Assembly (NCBI RefSeq): GCF_006538745.1
Contig: NZ_BJLR01000013.1
Span: forward strand, 204,422 to 268,421
DNA: 64,000 nucleotides
Direction of reading: 5' to 3'
Origin: Cellulomonas cellasea
GTDB lineage: Bacteria; Actinomycetota; Actinomycetes; Actinomycetales; Cellulomonadaceae
The position numbers and the translations under genes are program-made. Below the pieces are notes generated by a model that was not told where the DNA came from, made no database searches, and was given only the letters and a program-made list of their open reading frames with translations. This document shows positions 7,566 through 16,411 of the stretch, in pieces (position 1 is the stretch's first letter; every line of letters begins with the position of its first letter).

Positions 7566-8648
7566 TCACGCCGCCGTCGCGCCCGGCGCCGACGGCAGCC
7601 GCACCGCGACCCGCAGCCCGCCCGCGGCGCGCGGGCTGAGGACGAGCCCGCCGCCGTGGGCGCGCGCGATGCTCGCGACGATCGCGAGGCCGAGGCCCAC
7701 GCCCGCGTCGTCGGCCCGGACTCGGCCCGTGCCGCGCTGGAACGGCTCGGTGAGCGTCGCGACGACGCCCGGCTCGAGCAGGTCCCCGGTGCTCTCGACC
7801 GTGAGCGTCGTCCAGCCCGGACGCGCCGTGGTGCGGACCTCGACGCTGCCGCCGTGGGGGAGGTTGTGGACGATCGCGTTGTGCACGAGGTTCGTCGTGA
7901 GCTGCAGCAGCAGCGCCGGCGAGCCGACCGTCGGGGCGACGTCGCCGGACGTCTCCAGGGTGATGCCGCGCTGCTCGGCGAGGGGCAGGAGCGTCTCGGC
8001 GGCCTGCTCGGCCAGGAGCGAGAGGTCGACGCGCTCGCGGGCGAACGAGCGCTGGTCGGCGCGGCTGAGCAGCAGGAGCGCCTCGGTGAGGTCGATCGCC
8101 CGGCCGTTGACGGCGCGGAGCCGGTCCAGGAGCTCGCCGGTGTCCTGGCCGGGGTCGTCGCGGGCCACCTCGAGGAGCGCCTGCGAGACGGCGAGCGGCG
8201 TGCGCAGCTCGTGGGAGGCGTTGGCGGCGAACCTGCGCTGCTCGGCGACCTGCTCCTCGACCTGCGCGAGCATCGCGTCGAACGCGTCGGCGAGCTCGCG
8301 CAGCTCGTCCTGGCGTCCCTCGAGCGCGATCCGGTGGGACAGCGAGCCGCCCGCGGCCCGGCGGGTCGCCGCGGTGATCCGGGCCAGCGGAGCCAGCATC
8401 CGCCCGGCGAGCAGCCACCCGCCCACGAGCCCGACGACGAGCAGGAACGTCAGCACGACGCCGGCGGCCGGGAGGAACTCGCGCAGCAGCATCGGGTGGG
8501 ACGGCGCGAAGCCGCCGATCGCCCGGAACGTGGGCACGCGCAGGAACAGCCAGACGAGCGTGAGCAGCACGGCACCGGCCAGCACGAGGAAGCCGGCGTA
8601 GCTGAGCGTGAGCTGCAGGCGCACGCTCGGTCCGGGCGCCCTAGCCAT
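7566..8648 (-). CDS. Two-component sensor histidine kinase (CutS-like)
   Basis: A 360-residue kinase with two membrane helices (about 10-35 and 55-83), a HAMP domain and the phospho-acceptor H-box FAANASHELRTPLAVSQ. The C-terminal ATPase domain has an N-box (NLVHNAIVHN) and GxGLGLAIV. The short extracytoplasmic loop of about 20 residues suggests sensing in or near the membrane. Its start overlaps the stop of the response regulator gene by 8 bases, so the two are translationally coupled. The pair resembles streptomycete CutRS. The signal is unknown. Confidence 0.9.
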   Translation of the reverse strand: MARAPGPSVRLQLTLSYAGFLVLAGAVLLTLVWLFLRVPTFRAIGGFAPSHPMLLREFLPAAGVVLTFLLVVGLVGGWLLAGRMLAPLARITAATRRAAGGSLSHRIALEGRQDELRELADAFDAMLAQVEEQVAEQRRFAANASHELRTPLAVSQALLEVARDDPGQDTGELLDRLRAVNGRAIDLTEALLLLSRADQRSFARERVDLSLLAEQAAETLLPLAEQRGITLETSGDVAPTVGSPALLLQLTTNLVHNAIVHNLPHGGSVEVRTTARPGWTTLTVESTGDLLEPGVVATLTEPFQRGTGRVRADDAGVGLGLAIVASIARAHGGGLVLSPRAAGGLRVAVRLPSAPGATAA

Positions 8649-9327
8649 CGCCTGGGCCGCCGGGCGGCGGGGTGTCGATCCGGTACCCCACGCCGGGCAC
8701 GGTCGCGACGATCCAGGGCGCGCCGAGCCGCTTGCGCAGCGTCGACACCGTGATGCGCACGGCGTTGGTGAACGGGTCGGCGTTCTCGTCCCACGCGCGC
8801 GCGAGGAGCTCCTCGGCGCTGATGACCCCGCCCTCGGCGGCGACGAGGACGTCGAGCACCGCGAACTGCTTGCGGGTGAGCGCGACGTAGCGGCCGTCGC
8901 GGTAGACCTCCCGGCGGAACGGGTCCACGCGCAGGCCGGCGAGCTCGCGCACCGGCGGCCGCGGTCGGGTGCGCCGGCGGTCGAGCGCCCGGAGCCGGAG
9001 CACGAGCTCCCGCAGCTCGAAGGGTTTGGTGAGGTAGTCGTCGGCCCCGAGCTCGAATCCCGACGCCTTGTCGTCGAGCCGGTCCGCGGCGGTGAGCATG
9101 AGGATGGCGGTGCCGCTGCCCGAGGCGACGATCCGCGCGGCGACCTCGTCGCCCGACGGCCCGGGGATGTCGCGGTCGAGCACGGCGACGTCGTACGCGT
9201 GCACGGCGAGCAGCTCGAGGGCGGCGTCCCCGTCGCCGGCGACGTCCGCGGCGATCGCCTCGAGGCGCAGGGCGTCGCGGACGGCCTCGGCCAGGTACGG
9301 CTCGTCCTCCACGATCAGCACGCGCAC
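8641..9327 (-). CDS. OmpR/PhoB-family response regulator (CutR-like)
   Basis: A 228-residue response regulator: receiver domain (about 1-115, VRVLIVEDE at the start, acceptor Asp in VAVLDRDIPG, switch Lys in LTKPF) and winged-helix DNA-binding domain (about 130-225, LTRKQFAVLDVLV, VRITVSTLRKRLG, VPGVGYRID). The LDRDIPG box is characteristic of the CutR branch. The GTG at 9327 is chosen because VLIVEDE must lie at the very start of a receiver domain; longer in-frame starts add unrelated sequence. It is first in the operon with the kinase and divergent from vanZ. Confidence 0.9.
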   Translation of the reverse strand: MRVLIVEDEPYLAEAVRDALRLEAIAADVAGDGDAALELLAVHAYDVAVLDRDIPGPSGDEVAARIVASGSGTAILMLTAADRLDDKASGFELGADDYLTKPFELRELVLRLRALDRRRTRPRPPVRELAGLRVDPFRREVYRDGRYVALTRKQFAVLDVLVAAEGGVISAEELLARAWDENADPFTNAVRITVSTLRKRLGAPWIVATVPGVGYRIDTPPPGGPGDG

Positions 9328-9473
9328 ACCCTCGATGCTACGAGCGGGCCCGTATCGCGGGCGTATGCGGATCCGCGAACCCCCGGGCAACACGCGGCCG
9401 GGTTGCCTGGCGGGGCCGCCGGGGCGACGCGACCGGCGCACGCCTCTCGACCAGGACGGACACCCACCACCTC

Positions 9474-10106
9474 ATGACGACCACCACCTCGCGGGCCCAC
9501 CACGACGGCACGTCCGCACCGGCGCGGACCGTCCCCGTCGCGCTGGTCGCCCTGTTCGGCGTCTACCTCGTCCTGCTCGCCTGGACCGTGCTGTGGAAGC
9601 TCGAGGTCCCGTGGGTGGGAGCGGACGCCATGCGCGTGCTCAAGCTGGTCCCGTTCGCCGCCACAGCCGACGCAGGCCCGAGCGAGCCCCCCGAGGTCGT
9701 GCTCAACGCGCTGATCTTCGTGCCGCTCGGCCTGTACCTCGGGCTGCTCGCGCCCGCGTGGCGGTGGTGGCGGGTCGCCGGCGTCGTCGCCGCGACGAGC
9801 GTGGGCCTGGAGGTCGCGCAGTACGCCCTGGCCGTCGGCAGCGCCGACGTGACGGACCTCGTCGTCAACACCGCCGGGGGCCTGGCCGGACTCGGCGTGC
9901 TGACCCGGGCCCGGCGCCGGCTCGGGGCGAGGACCGGCGCCGTGCTGGTGCGGGTCTGCGCGGCCGGGACCGTGCTCGCGCTGCTCGCGGGTGCGGCGGT
10001 CATCGCGTCCCCGATGCGCTTCGGCCCGCCGGGGGAGGACGACCTGCCCCCGCGCACCCGCGGCGCGGCTACGGCAGCGGACCGGGTCCCGCCGGCGACG
10101 GGGTGA
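9474..10106 (+). CDS. VanZ-family membrane protein
   Basis: A 210-residue protein with about four membrane helices. The family core is visible: NALIFVPLGLYLGLLAP, then VGLEVAQYAL and DLVVNTAGGLAGL. VanZ proteins are named for the accessory teicoplanin-resistance gene, but most actinobacterial members have no proven role. It is transcribed away from the CutRS-like pair. Its 3' end overlaps the converging MerR gene by 38 bases. Confidence 0.85.
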   Translation: MTTTTSRAHHDGTSAPARTVPVALVALFGVYLVLLAWTVLWKLEVPWVGADAMRVLKLVPFAATADAGPSEPPEVVLNALIFVPLGLYLGLLAPAWRWWRVAGVVAATSVGLEVAQYALAVGSADVTDLVVNTAGGLAGLGVLTRARRRLGARTGAVLVRVCAAGTVLALLAGAAVIASPMRFGPPGEDDLPPRTRGAATAADRVPPATG

Positions 10107-10872
10107 GCCGGTCCGCGGGCACGCGCTCGATGCGGGTCCAGCCGCCCCAGCCGCGCTCGCGCAGGATCTCGACGAGCCGCTGGGCAGCAGGCGCGGCCGT
10201 GCGCATCGTCGAGTCGAGGAAGTCGACGAACTGGTCGTCGAAGTCGTCGGCCCCGACGTTGCCCTCCGCGACCGCGCGGACCATGAGGCGCTCCAGGACG
10301 TCGGCGACCTCGACGACCCGCGGGTCGTCCGGGGACCAGTCGAGGGCGCCGCCGATGAGCTGGTAGAACCGCACCATGTCGGGGTCGTCGAGCTCGACGT
10401 TCTTCAGGGCCATGATCGCGTCGATCTGGTCGGGCACCTGGGCGGCGACCATGATCCAGCTGTCGCGCTCCAGCTCGACGTACGCCTCGTCGACCCCCAG
10501 CGCGCGCACCCGGTCGAGGTAGTCGACGACGCACGGCGGGAGCGCCAGGTGGTCCCCGGCGGCGAGCCTCGTGAGCCGCTGCCGGGTCGCCTGCAGCCGC
10601 CGGACCTCGGCCCGCAGCTCCCGGTCGATCGCCCGGACCCCCGCCGCGAACTCGTCCGGCCCGGCGTCGAGGAGCTCCTGGACCCGCGCCAGGGGGACGC
10701 CCGAGTCGGCCAGGGTGTGGATCCGGATGAGCCGGACCACCGCCGCGGCGTCGTACGTGCGGTAGCCCGACCGGTCCCGTGCCGGCTCGGGCAGCAGCCC
10801 GATCTGGTGGTAGTGGCGCACCGCCCGGACCGTGACCCCGGCGTACGAGGCGAGCTGGCTGATCGTGAGCAC
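10069..10872 (-). CDS. MerR-family transcriptional regulator of the adjacent ABC exporter
   Basis: A 267-residue regulator: N-terminal MerR HTH (LTISQLASYAGVTVRAVRHY, YDAAAVVRLIRI), coiled-coil dimerisation helix (about 75-120) and a roughly 140-residue helical C-terminal domain that could bind a drug-like ligand. It begins 15 bases after the permease stop and is the last gene of an exporter operon, which suggests feedback control. A MerR-like operator candidate lies at 12637-12657, in front of the first gene of the operon. Confidence 0.85.
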   Translation of the reverse strand: MLTISQLASYAGVTVRAVRHYHQIGLLPEPARDRSGYRTYDAAAVVRLIRIHTLADSGVPLARVQELLDAGPDEFAAGVRAIDRELRAEVRRLQATRQRLTRLAAGDHLALPPCVVDYLDRVRALGVDEAYVELERDSWIMVAAQVPDQIDAIMALKNVELDDPDMVRFYQLIGGALDWSPDDPRVVEVADVLERLMVRAVAEGNVGADDFDDQFVDFLDSTMRTAAPAAQRLVEILRERGWGGWTRIERVPADRLTPSPAGPGPLP

Positions 10873-10887
10873 GGGACCCAGGCTGCC

Positions 10888-11652
10888 TCAGGCGGCCCTG
10901 CGGCGGTAGGTCGCCATCGCGGCCAGCTGCGCCACGAGGAGCACCCCGACGCACCACGCGAGCGCGACCACGATGTCGGTGCCGACCGGCTCCTGCGCGA
11001 GCAGCGCACGGATCGTGTCGACGATCGACGTCACGGGCTGGTTCTCCGCGAACCAGCGGACCGGTCCGGGCATCGACTCGGTCGGCACGAACGCCGAGCT
11101 GATGAACGGCACGAAGATCAGCGGGTAGGAGAACGCGCTGGCGCCCTCGACCGACGACGCGGTCAGCCCAGCGATCACGGCGACCCAGGTCAGGGCGAGC
11201 GTGAGCACGACGAGGATGCCGACGACGGCGAGCCACGCGAGGACGTCCGCCCCGGAGCGGAACCCGATGAGCAGCGCGACGCCGACGACGAGCGCGAGCG
11301 AGATCAGGTTCGCGACGAGCGACGTCAGGACGTGCGCCCACAGGGCCCCCGACCGCGCGATCGGCATCGACTGGAACCGCTCGAACATCCCGCTCTTCAC
11401 GTCCGTGAACAGCCGGAACGCGGTGTACGCGACGCCCGACGCGATCGTGATCACGAGGATGCCCGGCAGCAGGTACGTCACGTACGACTCGGAACCGGTC
11501 CGGATCGCGCCGCCGAGGACGTAGACGAACAGCAGCAGCATCGCGATCGGCGTGACCGCGGTCGTGACGATCGTGTCGATGCTGCGCGTGACGTGCCGCA
11601 GCGTGCGCCCGGTGAGGACGGCGGTGTCCGCGAGGACGTGGGTGGTGGTCAT
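10888..11652 (-). CDS. ABC-2 type exporter permease (DrrB-like)
   Basis: A 254-residue permease with six membrane helices. It carries the ABC-2 hallmarks of daunorubicin-type exporters: a conserved GMFERFQSMPIARS loop after helix 2 and a final section before the last helix with PVTSIVDTIRALL. It starts 2 bases after the ATPase stop. With the ATPase it forms a four-part (2+2) drug or lipid exporter. The substrate is unknown. Confidence 0.9.
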   Translation of the reverse strand: MTTTHVLADTAVLTGRTLRHVTRSIDTIVTTAVTPIAMLLLFVYVLGGAIRTGSESYVTYLLPGILVITIASGVAYTAFRLFTDVKSGMFERFQSMPIARSGALWAHVLTSLVANLISLALVVGVALLIGFRSGADVLAWLAVVGILVVLTLALTWVAVIAGLTASSVEGASAFSYPLIFVPFISSAFVPTESMPGPVRWFAENQPVTSIVDTIRALLAQEPVGTDIVVALAWCVGVLLVAQLAAMATYRRRAA

Positions 11653-11654
11653 GG

Positions 11655-12569
11655 TCAGCTCCTCCGGGGGCTCGTGGTGCCGGTCGGGTCGGTCGCGGCG
11701 CGCGGGGCGCCGTCGTGGGTGGTGCCGTGGGTGGTGCCGTTCCCGACGACCGCGAGGAAGACCTCCTCGAGCGTCGGCTGCTTCTCGACGTACTCGACCC
11801 GGGCCGGCGGGAGCAGCCGCTTGAGCTCGGCGAGCGTCCCGTCCGCGATGATCCGGCCCTCGTGCAGGATCGCGATGCGGTCGGCGAGCTGCTCGGCCTC
11901 CTCGAGGTACTGCGTCGTGAGCAGCACCGTGGTGCCGCCCTCCGCGAGCCGCCGCACGGACTGCCAGACCTCGACGCGCGCCTCGGGGTCGAGCCCCGTC
12001 GTCGGCTCGTCGAGGAAGATCACCGGCGGGTCGCCGATGAGGCTCATCGCGATGTCGAGCCGCCGGCGCATGCCGCCGGAGTACGTGGCGACCCGGCGGG
12101 CCGCGGCCTCGGTGAGCCCGAAGCGGGTGAGCAGCTCGTCCGCGACGGCGGCCGGGTCGTCCTGGTGCCGCAGCCGCGCGACGAGCACGAGGTTCTCGCG
12201 CCCGCTGAGGATCTCGTCGACGGCCGCGAACTGACCGGTCAGGCTGAACGACCCGCGCACCTGCGCCGCCTGCGTCGCGACGTCGAAGCCGTGCACGACG
12301 GCCGTGCCGGCGTCGGCGCGCAGCAGCGTCGCGAGGATCCGCACGAGCGTCGTCTTGCCCGCCCCGTTGGACCCGAGCAGCGCGACGATGCTGCCGCGCG
12401 CCACCTCGAGGTCGACGCCCCGCAGCACCGCGTGGTCGCCGTACGCCTTGTGCAGATCCGCGACGCGGATCGCCGGACCGTCTGCCGGCCGGGCCGACGT
12501 GGACCGCCCGCCGCCCGCCGCCGCGGTGCGCTCGACCGCGTGGACCACCTTCTTGCGTTCTGGGGACAT
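11655..12569 (-). CDS. ABC exporter ATP-binding protein (DrrA-like)
   Basis: A 304-residue ATPase. Walker A GSNGAGKTT, signature YSGGMRRRLD, Walker B PVIFLDEPTTGLD and the switch His in LLTTQYLEEAEQLADR are intact. The C-terminal extension (KRLLPPARVEYVEKQPTLEEVFL) is typical of daunorubicin-resistance DrrA proteins and marks an exporter. It is the first gene of the ATPase-permease-MerR operon. Confidence 0.92.
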   Translation of the reverse strand: MSPERKKVVHAVERTAAAGGGRSTSARPADGPAIRVADLHKAYGDHAVLRGVDLEVARGSIVALLGSNGAGKTTLVRILATLLRADAGTAVVHGFDVATQAAQVRGSFSLTGQFAAVDEILSGRENLVLVARLRHQDDPAAVADELLTRFGLTEAAARRVATYSGGMRRRLDIAMSLIGDPPVIFLDEPTTGLDPEARVEVWQSVRRLAEGGTTVLLTTQYLEEAEQLADRIAILHEGRIIADGTLAELKRLLPPARVEYVEKQPTLEEVFLAVVGNGTTHGTTHDGAPRAATDPTGTTSPRRS

Positions 12570-12636
12570 GGCTGTCCGCCGCCCTTCCGTCGTGCTCCGC
12601 GCCCCCGGTGGGGGCCTGTGCGACCAGCGTCGAGGG

Positions 12637-12657
12637 TTGACCCTGCGTCAAGGTCAA
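12637..12657. promoter_or_regulatory. MerR-type operator candidate of the ABC exporter operon
   Basis: TTGACC (12637-12642) and GGTCAA (12652-12657) are perfect inverted arms with a 9-nt spacer, 68-88 bp upstream of the ATPase start. On the transcribed strand the first TTGACC can double as a -35 element, a typical MerR-family arrangement. Confidence 0.45.
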
Positions 12658-12817
12658 GGGCCGTGCGGGACGGATCACGAAGTTCTCCCGGAGCGCCGGA
12701 TGCGGGTGCCCGCGTGGTGCCCGGCGACGTGCGTCGGCGGCTCAGCGCCCTCGACCCGGGCCTCCCGGGCGCGGGCGCTCGCCGCGCGCACGCGAGTGTG
12801 TGGTTAGGCTCCGCGGC

Positions 12818-13450
12818 GTGACCGACCAGCCCAGCTCGCCGTCCCGTCCGCCCACCCGCGAGGAGCAGCAGCTCCGCGACGAGCTGCTGCGGCAGGGGTA
12901 CTCGGCCGAGGAGGCCGACGTCGCGCTGCGCGACGCGGGCATCCTCGCGCCCGGTGCCGCGGTGCCCGGCCCCCCGGTGCCCGGCTCTGCCCCCTCCGGC
13001 CCCGGCGCGCCCGGCTACGGGCACCCGGGGCACGGCGACCCGAGGGCGACCGGGCGGACCTCCTACCTCGTGGGCCTGCTCGCGTGGCTGCCCATCCCGG
13101 TCGTCAGCGCGGTGATCGCCGGGATCGCCATGGCCGCGGTCTACCCCGGTCAGCGGCGGCGGTCGGCGCTCGCCGCCGAGAACGCCCGCCGGGCCGCGAA
13201 CTGGGGGCTCACGTACGCGCTCGGTGTCGTCCTGAGCGTCGCCCTGACGGTGGCCGTGATCGTCGCGACCCAGCCCGAGACGCCCGACCCGGACGCGACG
13301 CCGTGGCAGGTCCTGTTCCTCACGCCCGTGCTCGTGCTCAGCGTCGCGCACCTCGTGGTCACGGTCCTCGGCCTGACGCGCACGGCTCGCGGCCAGGTCT
13401 ACGCGCCGCCGGCGATCCCGTTCTTCCGCGCCGCGGAGCCCCGCTCCTAA
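12818..13450 (+). CDS. DUF4870-like small membrane protein
   Basis: A 210-residue protein. A charged N-terminal region (REEQQLRDELLRQGYSAEEADVALRDAG) resembles a short helical SHOCT-like or UBA-like segment. It is followed by a Pro/Gly stretch and three or four membrane helices with GLLAWLPIP, AENARRAANWGLTYAL and a C-terminal VYAPPAIPFFR. The AENARRAANWQ-type motif is typical of DUF4870. Function unknown. Start: GTG at 12818, divergent from the exporter operon. Confidence 0.7.
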   Translation: MTDQPSSPSRPPTREEQQLRDELLRQGYSAEEADVALRDAGILAPGAAVPGPPVPGSAPSGPGAPGYGHPGHGDPRATGRTSYLVGLLAWLPIPVVSAVIAGIAMAAVYPGQRRRSALAAENARRAANWGLTYALGVVLSVALTVAVIVATQPETPDPDATPWQVLFLTPVLVLSVAHLVVTVLGLTRTARGQVYAPPAIPFFRAAEPRS

Positions 13451-13846
13451 CCCGACCTCGCGCCCCGGCCTGCGCCCAGGCCCAGGCCCCGCCCAGGCTC
13501 CCGGCCCGGGCCCACGCTGCTGGCCCGACCTCACGCTGCTGGCCCGGGCCAACGCTGGTGGCCCGACCACACGCTGCTGGCCCGACGCCACGCCCCCGGC
13601 CCGACGCTTCCGGCACTCCGCAACGTGGCGCTCCGGCGCGCGCGACGCGACGTCGTCCGGCCTGCCCGAAGGGACACCGGGGGAGGGCCGCACGCGTGCC
13701 CGACGGTGCGTGCGGCGGCGGTGCGCGGCGACGAGGATCGCCGCACGGGCGCCGCGCCACCCGGCGCTGACCGCCCGGCGCTGCTTGCGCGGCGCTGACC
13801 GCCGGGCGACGCACGCAGCGGTGCTGCGGGGGGAGGGGAGCCGGTC
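13451..13846. other. Non-coding gap holding a 19-bp tandem repeat
   Basis: No gene is supported in these 396 bp. The left half contains five copies of a 19-bp repeat (13514-13608). The right half is GC-rich low-complexity sequence with several GGCGCTGCTTGCGC-like words. A promoter for the gene at 13847 must lie near its end but is not recognisable. Confidence 0.7.
13514..13608 (+). repeat. Five tandem 19-bp intergenic repeats
   Basis: Units start at 13514, 13533, 13552, 13571 and 13590, a constant 19-bp period. The consensus is ACGCTGCTGGCCCGACCNC; units 3 and 5 are the most diverged. They lie between a DUF4870-like gene and a hypothetical gene, both rightward. Confidence 0.85.
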
Positions 13847-14326
13847 ATGACGGTCGTCGAGGTCGTCGCCGCGGCGTCCGGTGGCCTGTCGGCGCTCACG
13901 GCGCTCGTCGCCGTGGCCGTGGCCGTCCGGAGCGACCGACGGTCCCGCGAGATCGCGCGGGTGGCGATCTTCCTCAACCTCCGCGACGGGTTCCGGGACA
14001 TCTACCGCGAGCTCGGGGACCTCCGGGGCGCGGACGACCCCGGCGCACCGCTGCGGCTCGCCCGCGAGAGCTACTGGCACCACGCCTTCGACGAGTGGTT
14101 CGTGCCGCAGCTCGCGCCGCGCGAGTGCGGGGACCTGTGGAGCGGGCTGTTCCGCACGATGGTCGTCTCCGGGTACGGGCACGCCCCGCTGCGGCAGGTG
14201 CTCGACGACCTCATGGCCGAGCCGGACAAGGGGTTCGGCGCCTACGCCGGTGCCTTCGCGGACGAGGTCCGGAAGGTCGCCGCCGAGCACGCCCGCCGGT
14301 TCCCGGCCGACCACCCACCGGCCTGA
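13847..14326 (+). CDS. Hypothetical protein with one N-terminal membrane helix
   Basis: A 159-residue protein. Residues about 8-27 form a membrane helix (short outside N terminus, then RSDRRSREIARVAIF at the cytoplasmic face). The rest is a soluble helical domain with FLNLRDGFRDIYRELGDL, a SYWHHAFDEWFVPQLAP stretch and MVVSGYGHAPLRQVLDDLM. The ATG at 13847 follows GGGGAGGGGAGCC. No family is recognised; the layout resembles small membrane-anchored helical proteins of unknown function. It converges on the MmyB regulator gene. Confidence 0.65.
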   Translation: MTVVEVVAAASGGLSALTALVAVAVAVRSDRRSREIARVAIFLNLRDGFRDIYRELGDLRGADDPGAPLRLARESYWHHAFDEWFVPQLAPRECGDLWSGLFRTMVVSGYGHAPLRQVLDDLMAEPDKGFGAYAGAFADEVRKVAAEHARRFPADHPPA

Positions 14327-14449
14327 GGTCGGGCCGCCCGCCCGCCCGCCGGTCCGGTGGCCTCAGCCGGTCACCCGCCTCGAGGTCGAGCGGCCAGGGC
14401 ACGTGCCTGCTCGCCGGACCGCCGGCGCGCGTGCCTGCTCGTCGGGCCG

Positions 14450-15325
14450 CTAGGGCACGTGCTTCCTCGGGTGCGCCGAGCGGGTCGCGTGCAGGGACGC
14501 CAGCAGGTCGAGGCGGTCCGCGTCCGCGCTGCCGGGTTCCGCGGTGAACACCAGCACCACCGGCCCGGGGCTGCCCGGCAGCGGGTACGTGTCCCAGTGC
14601 AGGACGACGTCGCCGACCTCGGGCAGCCGGAACGTCTTGGTCCCGCTGACCGACTCCCGCACGTCGTGCCGGGCCCACAGCCGCCGGAACTCGGCGCTGC
14701 GGATCGTCAGCTCGCCGACCACCGCCGTCGCGCGCGGGTGGGTCGGGTCGGCCGCCACGGCGGCGTGCATCATCCCGATGTAGTCGAGCGCCTGCCGCTC
14801 CCAGTCGGCGCACGTGCGGTCGCCGGTGCGCGTGTCGTCGAACATGAGCAGGAGCATGTTGAGCCGGTCGGCCGGGAGCCCGGCGGGGTCGCCGAGCAGC
14901 GCCTCCGCGTGGGCGTTCCAGTCGAGCAGGTCGAGGTGCCGGCCCAGCACGAGCGCCGGGGTGGCCAGGGCGCGCAGCAGCCGGCGCGTGCCCTCGGGCA
15001 CCTGCTCGGGGCCGTGGTCGACGCGCGGCGCCACCGGCCGGCGCGCGGCCCGGGCCAGGGCGAACAGGTGCCGGCGCTCCTCGTCGTCCAGCGCGAGCGC
15101 TCCCGCCAGGGCGTCGAGGACGTCGTCCGACGGCCGCACCTCGCGGCCCTGCTCCATGCGCTGGTAGTAGTCGGTGCTCAGCCCCGCCAGCAGCGCGAGC
15201 TCCTCGCGCCGCAGCCCGGTGACCTTGCGCCGCCCGCCCGGCTCGAGGCCCACGTCGCGCGGCTGGAGCCGGCCGCGGCGGGCGCGCAGGAAGTCGCCGA
15301 GCTCGCGGGCGTGCGGCTGGGTCAT
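14450..15325 (-). CDS. XRE-family regulator with MmyB-like ligand domain
   Basis: A 291-residue regulator. The N-terminal HTH (about 25-85) contains GLRREELALLAGLSTDYYQRMEQGR. The C-terminal domain, with LDWNAHAEALLGD, the WERQALDYIGMMHA helix and SGTKTFRLPEVGDVVLHWDTYPLPG, is the PAS-like MmyB domain, for which fatty-acid-like ligands are reported in homologues. It is transcribed divergently from an SDR gene across a 129-bp gap holding two palindromes. Control of that SDR is the obvious role. A second copy of this layout lies at 46417-48152. Confidence 0.88.
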   Translation of the reverse strand: MTQPHARELGDFLRARRGRLQPRDVGLEPGGRRKVTGLRREELALLAGLSTDYYQRMEQGREVRPSDDVLDALAGALALDDEERRHLFALARAARRPVAPRVDHGPEQVPEGTRRLLRALATPALVLGRHLDLLDWNAHAEALLGDPAGLPADRLNMLLLMFDDTRTGDRTCADWERQALDYIGMMHAAVAADPTHPRATAVVGELTIRSAEFRRLWARHDVRESVSGTKTFRLPEVGDVVLHWDTYPLPGSPGPVVLVFTAEPGSADADRLDLLASLHATRSAHPRKHVP

Positions 15326-15340
15326 CCCGCCAGTGTGCGA

Positions 15341-15375
15341 CCTGTCCGTACGGGCAGGGGAGGTCTCGCAGACCT
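15341..15375. promoter_or_regulatory. Two palindromes in the MmyB/SDR divergent promoter
   Basis: CCTGTCCGTACGGGCAGG (15341-15358) is a near-perfect 18-bp palindrome. AGGTCT (15361-15366) and AGACCT (15370-15375) are perfect arms with a 3-nt spacer. Both lie between the divergent starts at 15325 and 15455 and are the likely binding sites of the MmyB regulator. Confidence 0.55.
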
Positions 15376-15454
15376 AGGGAGCCGGGGACGACGGAACCCG
15401 CGCGCGCCGCTCCTAGCGTCGGCGGTCCCACCACGACCGCACCGGGAGCAGCAC

Positions 15455-16396
15455 ATGACCGCACCGACCGCCGACCGCACACCCCACCCTGGGCCCGACC
15501 GCACGCCTGACCGCATGCCCGACCAGCACGGCCGCGTCGCCGTCGTGACGGGAGCCACCTCGGGTCTCGGCCTCGTCACCGCCACCGAGCTCGCGCGCCA
15601 CGGCGCCCGCGTCGTGCTCGCCGTCCGCCGCACCGCCGCCGGGCACGAGGTCGCGCGCCGGATGGCCGGCGACGTCGAGGTGCGCGAGGTCGACCTCGCG
15701 TCCCTCGACTCGGTGCGCACGTTCGCCGCGGGGCTCGTCGCGGACCACCCGGCGATCGACCTGCTCGTCAACAACGCCGGGGCGGTGCTGCTCGGGCCAC
15801 GCCGCACGTCCGTCGACGGCTTCGAGCTGCAGCTCGCGACCAACATGCTGGGCCACTTCGCCCTCACCGGGCTGCTGCTCGACGCCCTCACGGCGGGGCG
15901 GGGTGCGCGGGTCGTGAGCCTCAGCTCGATCACCCACAGGACGGCGCACCTCGATCTCGACGACCTCCAGTACGAGCGCGACTACCGGCCCGCACCCGCG
16001 TACGGCCGGTCGAAGCTCGCGACGACGCTGTTCGGCCTCGAGCTCGACCGCCGGCTGCGCGCGGCCGGGTCGCCGGTCGCGAGCGTGCTCGCGCACCCCG
16101 GCCTGACGCGCACCAACCTGACCCCGCGCGCGTGGGAGCACCGGCCCCGGCTCGGGCGGCTGATCGCCGCGGCGGGCCTGCTCGTGACCCAGCGGGTCGA
16201 GCAGGGCGCGCTGCCGCAGCTGCACGCCGCGACCGCGCCGGGGGTGCGCGGCGGGCAGTTCTTCGGCCCGGCGGGACCGTGGGAGACGCGCGGCCAGGTC
16301 GCCGAGGCGCGGCTCGGGCGCGAGGCGGCGGACCCGGCGCTGGGACGCGGGCTGTGGGAGGCCGCCGAGCGGCTCACGGGGGTGCGGTACCTCTGA
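15455..16396 (+). CDS. Short-chain dehydrogenase/reductase (retinol-dehydrogenase-like)
   Basis: A 313-residue SDR. The NAD(P)-binding TGATSGLG is preceded by an unstructured Pro-rich start of about 27 residues. NNAG, the catalytic Ser in SLSSITH and YGRSK (YxxxK) are present, followed by HPGLTRTNL. The general architecture matches the large actinobacterial SDR group acting on alcohols or carbonyls. The start ATG at 15455 follows GGGAGCA. It is divergent from an MmyB-type regulator that probably represses it. The substrate is unknown. Confidence 0.88.
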   Translation: MTAPTADRTPHPGPDRTPDRMPDQHGRVAVVTGATSGLGLVTATELARHGARVVLAVRRTAAGHEVARRMAGDVEVREVDLASLDSVRTFAAGLVADHPAIDLLVNNAGAVLLGPRRTSVDGFELQLATNMLGHFALTGLLLDALTAGRGARVVSLSSITHRTAHLDLDDLQYERDYRPAPAYGRSKLATTLFGLELDRRLRAAGSPVASVLAHPGLTRTNLTPRAWEHRPRLGRLIAAAGLLVTQRVEQGALPQLHAATAPGVRGGQFFGPAGPWETRGQVAEARLGREAADPALGRGLWEAAERLTGVRYL

Positions 16397-16411
16397 GCGC
16401 GAGGCGCGCGG

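Noticed and set aside
11655..12569. Antibiotic biosynthesis cluster suggested by DrrAB-like genes
   Set aside because: No biosynthetic genes lie nearby; DrrAB-like exporters with MerR regulators are common outside such clusters.
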